A stretch of DNA of 5,028 nt, from assembly GCA_007129695.1 (NCBI GenBank), contig SKVA01000255.1:1-5028 (forward strand). Direction: 5' to 3'. Positions 1 to 5,028 of the stretch are shown piece by piece. The position numbers and the translations under genes are program-made. The notes beneath the pieces were generated by a model. The model did no database searches and was not told the DNA's origin. It saw only the letters and a list, made by a program, of their open reading frames with translations. Positions within the stretch are counted from its first letter, which is position 1. Each line of letters begins with the position of its first letter. The stretch comes from Spirochaetaceae bacterium (GTDB lineage: Bacteria > Spirochaetota > Spirochaetia > DSM-27196 > SLST01).

Positions 1-159
1 GCCGATCGACGCGTCATCGACGACCCGGTAGAGCGTCCATTCGACGATAGGCAGCATCGTGGAGCTCCCCGCGAGTTCCACGCGTCCACCGTCGCGGTGT
101 CCGAGGACGGTTGCGCCAACCACCAGAGCTGCGATCGCCAATGAGAGCGTCAGTCGCAT
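1..159 (-). CDS. PstS-like periplasmic phosphate-binding protein, N-terminal part (runs off left edge)
   Basis: These are the first 53 codons of a secreted solute-binding protein; the rest lies beyond the left edge. The ATG at 159 is preceded by GGAGAG (163-168, minus strand), a good ribosome binding site. Residues 1-20 form a Sec signal peptide: a short basic start (MR) and a hydrophobic core rich in L, A and V. There is no cysteine, so it looks like a signal-peptidase-I substrate and not a lipoprotein. The first mature strand leads into VELAGSSTMLPI (residues 28-38 region), which matches the first phosphate-contacting loop of the PstS / PBP-like family (pattern GSSTxxP). The known role of that family is to capture phosphate outside the membrane for the PstCAB ABC transporter. 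The upstream Pho-box-like repeats (203-231) independently support a phosphate role. With only the N-terminus visible, another ligand (for example tungstate or another anion) cannot be excluded. Confidence 0.72.
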   Translation of the reverse strand, partial: MRLTLSLAIAALVVGATVLGHRDGGRVELAGSSTMLPIVEWTLYRVVDDASIG

Positions 160-196
160 GTTCTCTCCACTTCACCGAGGCTACTGTTCACCAGTG

Positions 197-231
197 AGTA
201 TAGTGTTAGAAATGCGTTAGGTTCGTGTTAG
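197..231 (-). promoter_or_regulatory. Candidate Pho box (three 11-bp-spaced direct repeats) and -10 element for the pstS-like gene
   Basis: Read on the minus strand, three 7-mers follow each other at an exact 11-bp period: CTAACAC (231-225), CTAACGC (220-214) and CTAACAC (209-203), with 4-bp spacers. TATACT (202-197), a 4-5/6 match to a -10 hexamer, follows directly. The end of the second repeat lies 11 bp before TATACT, close to the roughly 10-bp gap between the E. coli phoA Pho box and its -10. No -35 hexamer is evident, as expected where PhoB takes over that role. Transcription would begin near 188-189, leaving a leader of about 29 bases with the ribosome site at 163-168. The outermost repeat overlaps the stop codon of the upstream gene (228-230). 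The repeats are direct observation; the PhoB assignment is inference from architecture and from the adjacent gene. The repeat sequence itself is not the enterobacterial CTGTCAT. Confidence 0.6.
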
Positions 232-1031
232 GATCGACGCGAAACCCCCGAAAGGAACCATTCGGCGAGCGCGATGAGCCGGTTTGCGAAGCTCTCTTCG
301 ACCCGGCGCTCCATGCCCATCAGGAACCCGGTCCGCGCGGCGGATACCCCGTAGAACAGCACCGAATCGCCGTCGACGTACGCGACTATATGCATCGTCA
401 GCTGCTCAGCACGGACTGCCGGCACAAACCCCTGATAGTACATCGTCGTAAGGTTCTTCATCTCGATCCAGACCGCCGTCTCGGTCGACCGATACGTGAG
501 CTCGAGCACGTTCGAGCCGAAGCTCGAGTCGCGTTGGAACACGTGGACCACCCGCTCGTCACCGCCGCCGAATCCGACCGGATCCGGCACTCTCCGTCGG
601 TCATCGGGGCCCGCTATCGCGTACGACTCGTGGAACAGCACCCTCATCCGATCGCGCGATGCCGAGTAGTACTCGATGCCCTGCATGGCGCTGATCGAGG
701 CGAGCGACGACTCGATCGTGTCGTCGATGCGCGAACGGTGCGGGTCGAGCGGCCGGATCACGACCATTTCGACGCCGATCGACGGTTCGACCGCCGCGAT
801 TCGCCGGGTTATCGCGTCGCCGAACGCGGGGGCGAGTCGGGTTGCCGGTGCGGGCGACCCTTGATCGGTCCCGATCCGGGTCCGAACCACTCCGTCGCGC
901 ACGAGTTCGGTGAGTTCGGCGTCGCTCGCGCCGGGAATCAGCTCGCGCAGCCGCGCGACGCCGAGCGGCTGTGCGCCCGCGGCGAACGACACGAACAAGA
1001 GTCCAACGATTGCCTGCATTCGGTATGCCAT
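228..1031 (-). CDS. Secreted protein of unknown function, 267 aa
   Basis: I do not recognise a function. The protein starts with a Sec signal peptide: basic n-region (MAYR), hydrophobic core (residues 6-17) and a probable cut after AGA (18-20), giving a periplasmic or surface protein of about 247 residues. There is no lipobox cysteine and no later membrane span. The central stretch around residues 108-137 contains QGIEYYSASRDRMRVLFHES, and the C-terminal part is rich in strand-like segments (VLELTYRS, AVWIEMKNL, QLTMHIVAYVD) before a closing amphipathic helix (243-260). Length and the GIEYYS-type motif remind me of an uncharacterised spirochaete secreted family (I recall DUF6675, unverified). 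The frame is open back to 1106, but those codons are antisense to the conserved murG N-terminus. I chose the ATG at 1031 because it keeps the basic n-region; the ATG at 1019 is the alternative. Neither has a clear ribosome site. The gene ends 68 bases before the pstS-like gene on the same strand, so read-through transcription into it is possible. Confidence 0.8.
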   Translation of the reverse strand: MAYRMQAIVGLLFVSFAAGAQPLGVARLRELIPGASDAELTELVRDGVVRTRIGTDQGSPAPATRLAPAFGDAITRRIAAVEPSIGVEMVVIRPLDPHRSRIDDTIESSLASISAMQGIEYYSASRDRMRVLFHESYAIAGPDDRRRVPDPVGFGGGDERVVHVFQRDSSFGSNVLELTYRSTETAVWIEMKNLTTMYYQGFVPAVRAEQLTMHIVAYVDGDSVLFYGVSAARTGFLMGMERRVEESFANRLIALAEWFLSGVSRRS

Positions 1032-1047
1032 GATATGGTGAAATATC
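1032..1047. promoter_or_regulatory. Inverted repeat in the divergent gene junction (possible operator)
   Basis: GATAT (1032-1036) and ATATC (1043-1047) are perfect inverted arms around the 6-base centre GGTGAA. The element fills most of the 19 bases between the proposed start codon of the secreted-protein gene (1031, minus) and that of murG (1051, plus), in a locally AT-rich patch. Symmetry and position would suit an operator shared by both units. In the murG mRNA the same bases would form a weak 5-bp hairpin that puts the GGTGA ribosome site in its loop. Arms of 5 bp can arise by chance, so this is tentative. Confidence 0.25.
1037..1041 (+). promoter_or_regulatory. Shine-Dalgarno-like GGTGA supporting an ATT start for murG
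   Basis: GGTGA matches the 3' part of the extended Shine-Dalgarno consensus and lies 9 bases before ATT at 1051. That is a normal spacing, and ATT is in frame with the murG reading frame. It is the only well-placed ribosome-site-like motif I see ahead of the conserved N-terminus, which has no ATG, GTG or TTG between the in-frame stop (TGA, 1039-1041) and 1117. The later GGAAAG at 1060-1065 leads to no usable start codon at normal spacing. Confidence 0.35.
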
Positions 1048-1050
1048 GCA

Positions 1051-2172
1051 ATTCGGTCCGGAAAGCAAACAACGTCGCCCCTCGTACTGTTCACCGGCGG
1101 TGGCACCGGTGGTCACGTGTTCCCTGGCCTCGCCGTGCTCGACCGGGTTCGCGACTACGGATACCGGACCGCCTGGATAGGCAGCAGCGTCGGGATGGAG
1201 CGGTCCATCGTCCGGGCGCACGGCGTGCCGTTCCACGGGATTCCAGCGGGCAAGCTGCGCCGCTACAGATCGATACGAAACCTGTCCGATGTGTTTCGGG
1301 TCGCCGCTGGAATCGTGCGTGCGTGCGGGATTATCCGCAGAGAGCGCCCTTCGGTGCTCTTCTCAAAGGGCGGGTTCGTGAGCGTTCCGCCGGTCGTCGC
1401 CGCGTGGCTGCACGGGGTCGCGGTCATCAGCCATGAGAGCGACGCCGATCCCGGGCTCGCGACGCGGATAAACGGCCGTTTTTCGCGACTGATGCTCGTC
1501 GCGTACGCGCCGGCGCCACTGCAGGCGTCGGCGTCCGCGCGCCGGCGGCGCAGGATCGTCGTGACCGGTAATCCGATCCGGCCCGAGATCTTTCGTGGAG
1601 ACCGCGGTCGTGGCCTTCAATCGGTCGGTTTCGAGCCGGGCGATCCACGCCTGGTTCTGCTCGTGCTCGGCGGAAGCCAGGGTGCCGCGCAGCTCAACCG
1701 CGTGGTTGCCGAAATCCTCCCTCGCGTCAGCCGGGCGTGGCGCGTGATCCATCAGACCGGAACGCACGAGGTCGACGCGTCCGGCGCGGACAGTTCTACC
1801 TACGCGCACGCGCCGTTCTACAGGACCGAGGTGCCCGATCTCCTGGCAGCGGCCGATGTCGTACTCTGCCGTGCCGGCGCGTCGACGATCTGGGAAGCCG
1901 CCTGCCTGGCCAAGCCGATGCTCCTGGTTCCGTTGATCGCCGGTTCGCGCGGCGACCAGGTCCGCAACGCCGCCCGTTTCGAGGCAGCCGGCGCAGCCCG
2001 CGTCTTCACCCGTGACGCCACCCTCGGCGATGACATCGTCAGCGCGGTCAACGCGCTCGGCGATGATCCCGGGTTGCGAGCGACGATGGGTCAGGCGGCA
2101 CGATCGGTCGTGCCGACCGACGCCACCGAGCGAATTGCCGCGCTCATCCGCACAGCCGTGGAGCAGCGATGA
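1051..2172 (+). CDS. murG: UDP-N-acetylglucosamine--N-acetylmuramyl-(pentapeptide) pyrophosphoryl-undecaprenol N-acetylglucosamine transferase (MurG)
   Basis: MurG transfers GlcNAc from UDP-GlcNAc to lipid I, making lipid II on the cytoplasmic face of the membrane (GT-B fold, family GT28). With ATT at 1051 as residue 1 the protein has 373 residues, close to the usual 350-370. Visible motifs in order: LVLFTGGGTGGHVFPG (residues 11-26) with the catalytic-site histidine at 22; KGGFVSVP (106-113); HESDADPG (128-135), a known variant of HEQNxxPG; GNPIRPE (173-179); GGSQGA (207-212); HQTG (234-237); CRAGASTIWE (273-282), whose final Glu binds the UDP-GlcNAc ribose; and GDQVRNA (301-307). The first ordinary start codon, GTG at 1117, would delete the GGGTGGH loop, so the real start is upstream. 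Either ATT is used, or a one-base indel in the CCCC run at 1078-1081 has broken the link to the ATG at 1035. The stop overlaps the cvpA start (ATGA, 2169-2172). The product call is firm; the start is not. Confidence 0.95.
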   Translation: MRSGKQTTSPLVLFTGGGTGGHVFPGLAVLDRVRDYGYRTAWIGSSVGMERSIVRAHGVPFHGIPAGKLRRYRSIRNLSDVFRVAAGIVRACGIIRRERPSVLFSKGGFVSVPPVVAAWLHGVAVISHESDADPGLATRINGRFSRLMLVAYAPAPLQASASARRRRRIVVTGNPIRPEIFRGDRGRGLQSVGFEPGDPRLVLLVLGGSQGAAQLNRVVAEILPRVSRAWRVIHQTGTHEVDASGADSSTYAHAPFYRTEVPDLLAAADVVLCRAGASTIWEAACLAKPMLLVPLIAGSRGDQVRNAARFEAAGAARVFTRDATLGDDIVSAVNALGDDPGLRATMGQAARSVVPTDATERIAALIRTAVEQR

Positions 2173-2657
2173 CGTTCACCGGAATCGACATCGTGTTTCT
2201 GATCATCGTCGCATTGCTATCGATACGCGCGGCGATCCGTGGGTTCGTGAAGGAGCTACTGGGGACCGCCGCGCTGCTGCTCGGGATCGCGGTCGCCGTT
2301 CTGTTCAGCGGCCTGGTCGCCGGGATGATCGAACAGTACATGGGGCCGACGATCTGGAGCCAGGTGATCGCCTTTCTTGGGCTCTTCCTGGTCGTCTACG
2401 TCGTGGTCAAGATATTCGAGAGCGCGCTCAATCGACTGATCGAGCGCATTCACCTCGATCAGCTCGACCATGCGCTCGGATTCTTCCTCGGGATCGCCGA
2501 AGGCCTGTTCATCGTGTTCATGCTGCTACTGCTCATTCAGATTCAGCCGTTCTTTGAGCCGGAGACGCTGATGGCCGGGAGCTTCTTCGCGCACGTGATG
2601 ATCCCGTTCCTCCCGTTTGCCGCCGAGTTTCTGCGAACGGGGAGGCTCAATGTTTGA
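2169..2657 (+). CDS. cvpA: CvpA family membrane protein, 162 aa
   Basis: This is a small, very hydrophobic protein with about four membrane spans: roughly residues 5-22, 31-52, 65-84 and 104-124. Basic residues follow the first span (RAAIRGFVKE), a typical CvpA start in which D7 and the GFxKE turn are recognisable. The LDHALGFFLGIAEG stretch (97-110) matches the family pattern of a D-x-x-LG-x-x-x-G helix. CvpA was named for a requirement in colicin V production in E. coli; its molecular role is still unclear, and envelope homeostasis is the usual suggestion. The ATG overlaps the murG stop in an ATGA, with GGAG (2160-2163) 5 bases upstream, so translation is probably coupled to murG. The 3' end overlaps the next gene by 8 bases. 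Length and topology are normal for the family. Confidence 0.88.
   Translation: MTFTGIDIVFLIIVALLSIRAAIRGFVKELLGTAALLLGIAVAVLFSGLVAGMIEQYMGPTIWSQVIAFLGLFLVVYVVVKIFESALNRLIERIHLDQLDHALGFFLGIAEGLFIVFMLLLLIQIQPFFEPETLMAGSFFAHVMIPFLPFAAEFLRTGRLNV
2639..2645 (+). promoter_or_regulatory. Ribosome binding site setting the clamp-loader gene start at 2650
   Basis: GGGGAGG lies 4 bases before ATG 2650, inside the last codons of cvpA. The frame is also open from an ATG at 2617, which would add 11 residues, but that start lies deep in cvpA and the family's typical opening (FENIIGQ) begins right after the 2650 ATG. The 2650 start is therefore preferred. Confidence 0.75.
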
Positions 2658-3858
2658 GAACATCATCGGTCAGATCCAGGTCGTTCAGCGCCTGTCGACT
2701 GAGATTCGCGAGCGGATTCTGCCACCAGCGCTGCTCTTTCACGGGCCCGACTACTCGGGAAAGAGCTCGGTCGCGCTCGAGCTCGCGCGCGCGTTGACGT
2801 GCACCGGCAGCGATCCCGGGGTACCGTGGGGATGCCGGTGCACCAGCTGTACGCAACAGCGGCATCTGATGCAGCCGGAGACGCTCCTGATCGGTGGACG
2901 CTACTTCGTGCGCGAGATCTCGGTTGCAGCGTCGGCGCTGAAACGCGACGACCGACCTCCTCACAGGTTTCTGTTCGAGCGTGCGGTCCGTAAGCTGAGT
3001 AGACGCTATGACCCCGTTCTGTGGGAGGGAGAGGAAGCTCGAATCCGTAAGGTCGAGCCGCTGCTCGAACAACTCGACGACGCGCTTTCGCCGTATTTAC
3101 CCGACGCAACGGCTCCGTCCGGCGACCGGTTCGTGAAAGGGATCGACGGCGTGCTCGGAGTCTGCGAGAAACTCGTTGGTGTCCAGGCGCTCGACGCGGT
3201 TCCGGTCGCGATGGTGCGACGGCTGTCGGCGTGGTCGCGCGTCGCCGCATCGGGTCGCGCGAAGGTCGCAGTCATCGAGAACGTCGATCGGCTCGGAGAA
3301 TCGGCGCGCAATGCGCTGCTGAAGACGCTCGAAGAGCCCTCAGCGTCGGTGACGTTCGTTTTGACAACACAGCGTCGTGGTGCGGTGATCGCGACGATTC
3401 AGTCGCGCGCGCGCGCGTACGGGTTCCTGACTCGCGGACCCGAGGAGAGCGCGCAGGTCATCGGCAGAATCTTTCGTGACGATACTTCGGACGCGGCCAG
3501 CATTCGTGATTACTTTATGAGAGTGGACGGGCGCGCGCTGCGGCCGCTCGCCGAGCGATTCGTCGAGGGATGTCTTGGAGACGTCGAAATCGAGCTTGGG
3601 CTGCTATCAGAGCTCGATCAGACGATTGTGTCGCTCGGGCGTAACGAAGGGTTCCGGTACTTTGCCGAAGAACTCTCGGAACTCTTCAGGCTATTACTGA
3701 AGAGACCCGGAATCGAGCCTCGGAGGCTTGTTGAGTGGCGAGGGCTGTTGATGGAGAGCGCGCACCGCGTAGAGGCTCTGAACATGCAGCCGTCGCGCGT
3801 GCTCGAGGCGCTCTACTACGGAATGCGGCGGAGCATCGCGGATCAGCAGACCGCCTGA
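2650..3858 (+). CDS. DNA polymerase III clamp-loader ATPase, delta'/gamma-like (HolB/DnaX family), 402 aa, divergent
   Basis: The protein belongs to the clamp-loader AAA+ family, which opens the sliding clamp and loads it on primed DNA. It begins FENIIGQIQVVQRL, the usual opening of DnaX/HolB proteins. An intact Walker A follows (GPDYSGKSS, residues 32-40), then a cysteine cluster (C51, C62, C64, C67) at the place of the family zinc module. That module is normally C-x8-C-x2-C-x2-C; here it is C-x10-C-x-C-x2-C. The hallmark NALLKTLEEPSASVTFVLTT (221-240) is clear. The Walker B acidic pair is replaced by IENVDRL (209-215), as in delta'-like subunits, and the SRC arginine-finger motif reads SRA (252-254). 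About 95 extra residues, rich in charge, separate the zinc module from Walker B (roughly 80-180). The C-terminal third is helical. It is better called delta'-like than gamma/tau, but the retained Walker A is unusual for a pure delta'. It overlaps cvpA by 8 bases and ends 16 bases before the kinase gene. Confidence 0.8.
   Translation: MFENIIGQIQVVQRLSTEIRERILPPALLFHGPDYSGKSSVALELARALTCTGSDPGVPWGCRCTSCTQQRHLMQPETLLIGGRYFVREISVAASALKRDDRPPHRFLFERAVRKLSRRYDPVLWEGEEARIRKVEPLLEQLDDALSPYLPDATAPSGDRFVKGIDGVLGVCEKLVGVQALDAVPVAMVRRLSAWSRVAASGRAKVAVIENVDRLGESARNALLKTLEEPSASVTFVLTTQRRGAVIATIQSRARAYGFLTRGPEESAQVIGRIFRDDTSDAASIRDYFMRVDGRALRPLAERFVEGCLGDVEIELGLLSELDQTIVSLGRNEGFRYFAEELSELFRLLLKRPGIEPRRLVEWRGLLMESAHRVEALNMQPSRVLEALYYGMRRSIADQQTA
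3404..3417 (+). repeat. Seven-unit CG dinucleotide run inside the clamp-loader gene
   Basis: Seven CG units in a row encode part of QSRARAY (residues 251-257), exactly over the position of the arginine-finger SRC motif of clamp-loader ATPases. The reading frame is intact through it. Such runs can be prone to slippage or sequencing error. Confidence 0.85.
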
Positions 3859-3874
3859 TCGCGGAAGAGGTTCG

Positions 3875-5028
3875 ATGAGACGGTTCGTAGAACGCGCGCT
3901 CGCGAAATTCGACAAACTCGATCCGGGTCAGGTGCGTGCGCTCCTGCGCGATACCGCCGCCGAACACGCCCGGTTGGTGGCGGTGCTCGACTCGCTCGCC
4001 GATGGATTGCTCGTCGCCGACAGCCGGCACGATCTGGTCATTCACAACAAGGCGGCCGAGCGTCTGCTGCCGTTCACAGCCCGTGATTCTGCCGATCGGC
4101 CGGTCTGGGAAAGCATCGCCGACGAAGCGGTGAGCCTCTTTGTGCACGATACGCTGCTCGCGCAGGAGACGGCCGTTGACCGCGAGTTCACGATCGACCA
4201 CGACGGCAACACGCGGATACTCGCGATCTCGGTCACGCCACTCGTACGGAAGAGAGCGATCGACGGATCGATCGTCCGTGTCGAGGACGTAACCGAACGG
4301 CGCGGCCGCGAGTCGCGTCTGCGTCGGGCTGAGAGCCTCGCGAGTCTGACCACGCTCGCTGCGGGTGTCGCGCATGAGATCAAGAATCCGCTCGGGTCGA
4401 TCGGGATCCATGTGCAGCTGATTCAGAAGGCGCTCGCGACGATAGAAGACGAACGGGCTGCGACGATCGGAGAGTACGTCGCCGTTGTCAATGAGGAGGT
4501 CGACCGGCTCAACAGGATCGTCGTCGATTTTCTGTTCGCGGTCCGTCCGATGGACACGAACCTGGAGGATCGCGACATCACACCGATCGTTCGCGACCTC
4601 CTCGACTTCGTGCGCTTCGAACTCGAGCAGGCCGGGATCGAGCTGATCGACGACCTTGGCGACGACCTGCCCCCGCTCAAACTCGATGAGAAGTACCTGA
4701 AACAGGCGATTCTGAACATCGTGAAAAACGCGATCGCGGCCATGCCCAACGGTGGGACGCTCCACGTGACGACCCGAAGGAAGGGAGACGAGGTCCAGCT
4801 TCGAATCACCGACACCGGGGAGGGCATGAGTGAAGAGGTGATGTCCAAGATCTTCGAGCCCTACTTCACGACCCGGGACTTCGGTTCAGGGATCGGACTG
4901 ACGCTCGTGTACAAGGTGGTGAAAGAGCATATGGCCGACATCTCGGTTGTGAGCCAGGAGGGGAGGGGAAGCTCGTTTTCGCTGATGTTCCCGATACCGC
5001 AGCGCAGGACGCACCTGCTCACCGATCA
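3875..5028 (+). CDS. Soluble PAS-domain sensor histidine kinase of NtrB/AtoS type (runs off right edge)
   Basis: A frame open for 384 codons to the window end without a stop. ATG 3875 follows GGAAGAGG (3863-3870) by 4 bases. No membrane span or signal peptide is present, so the kinase is cytoplasmic. Domains in order: a short charged N-terminus (1-30); a PAS domain (about 32-142, with VLDSLADGLLVADSRHDLVI and a closing VEDVTERR); the HisKA dimerisation helix with LAAGVAHEIKNPLGSI (161-175) and phosphoacceptor H167; then the HATPase domain with the N box (LNIVKNAIAAMP, 280-291), G1 (DTGEGM, 313-318), F box (IFEPYFTT, 326-333) and G2 (GSGIGL, 337-342). All catalytic motifs are intact and nearly the whole kinase is present; only a tail is missing. 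The HEIKNPL and GSGIGLTLVYKVVKEH styles match kinases that pair with NtrC/AtoC sigma-54 activators, so a response regulator is expected just downstream. The signal it senses is unknown. It lies 16 bases after the clamp-loader gene, in the murG operon. Confidence 0.93.
   Translation, partial: MRRFVERALAKFDKLDPGQVRALLRDTAAEHARLVAVLDSLADGLLVADSRHDLVIHNKAAERLLPFTARDSADRPVWESIADEAVSLFVHDTLLAQETAVDREFTIDHDGNTRILAISVTPLVRKRAIDGSIVRVEDVTERRGRESRLRRAESLASLTTLAAGVAHEIKNPLGSIGIHVQLIQKALATIEDERAATIGEYVAVVNEEVDRLNRIVVDFLFAVRPMDTNLEDRDITPIVRDLLDFVRFELEQAGIELIDDLGDDLPPLKLDEKYLKQAILNIVKNAIAAMPNGGTLHVTTRRKGDEVQLRITDTGEGMSEEVMSKIFEPYFTTRDFGSGIGLTLVYKVVKEHMADISVVSQEGRGSSFSLMFPIPQRRTHLLTD

Noticed and set aside
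183..195. Small inverted repeat ACTG-TTCAC-CAGT near the predicted pstS-like transcript start
   Set aside because: Arms of 4 bp are too short to call a hairpin or operator, and no T-run follows to make a terminator.
1010..1039. Possible murG promoter TTGCCT - 18 bp - TATGGT
   Set aside because: Only 4/6 matches in each hexamer, and transcription would begin about 5 bases before ATT 1051, leaving out the GGTGA ribosome site that supports that start.
225..1436. Long plus-strand open frame (403 codons) across the secreted-protein gene and the murG start
   Set aside because: Its product is arginine/histidine-rich low-complexity sequence with no family pattern, and it is antisense to a protein with a clear signal peptide and then out of frame with murG. 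It is a GC-rich shadow. Only its ATG at 1035 matters, as a possible murG start if there is an indel.
1117..2172. murG starting at GTG 1117
   Set aside because: This start removes the GGGTGGH loop and its histidine, which are conserved in MurG and encoded in the same frame just upstream.
2012..2557. Plus-strand open frame spanning the murG/cvpA junction
   Set aside because: It is out of frame with both conserved genes and encodes an arginine-rich product; a shadow frame.
4255..4280. Cluster of GATC/CGATCG tetramers and hexamers in the kinase gene
   Set aside because: Explained by frequent GAC/GAT and ATC codons next to G or C in a GC-rich gene; the reading frame and protein motifs account for it.
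3686..4765. Long minus-strand open frame (359 codons) opposite the histidine kinase
   Set aside because: It is antisense to intact PAS, HisKA and HATPase motifs, and its own product is rich in D, R and E without domain features.

Overview
The window is GC-rich (roughly 60-65% by eye) and gene-dense. It most resembles a high-GC free-living spirochaete (Spirochaetales). The basis is the gene order murG - cvpA - clamp-loader ATPase - NtrB/AtoS-type histidine kinase, which I recall as a spirochaete (Treponema-like) arrangement, plus the family style of the proteins. No rRNA, tRNA, insertion sequence, CRISPR array or phage gene is visible. The taxonomic call is inference.

Layout. Minus strand, reading right to left: a secreted protein of unknown function (1031 to 228), then the first 53 codons of a periplasmic phosphate-binding (PstS-like) protein (159 to the left edge). 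The 68-base gap between them holds three 7-bp direct repeats at exact 11-bp spacing next to a TATACT -10-like hexamer. This is the architecture of a Pho box, directly in front of a phosphate-binding gene. Plus strand, from about 1051 to the right edge: murG, cvpA, a HolB/DnaX-family clamp-loader ATPase and a soluble PAS histidine kinase cut off by the window end. These four overlap by 4 and 8 bases and are then separated by 16 bases, so they look like one translationally coupled operon.

How they fit together. MurG makes lipid II at the inner face of the membrane. CvpA is a small multi-span membrane protein. The ATPase is probably the delta'-like part of the polymerase III clamp loader. The kinase is of the type that phosphorylates NtrC-family (sigma-54) regulators, and its partner would be expected just beyond the right edge. 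The two transcription units diverge from a junction with only 19 bases between the proposed start codons. Those bases contain an inverted repeat (GATAT-N6-ATATC).

Main points of doubt. murG has no ATG, GTG or TTG upstream of its essential N-terminal glycine-rich loop, so it either uses an ATT start (a Shine-Dalgarno-like GGTGA is correctly placed) or contains a one-base indel. The clamp-loader protein carries about 95 extra residues and altered motifs. The secreted protein has no function I can assign. I found no convincing novel multi-gene system.
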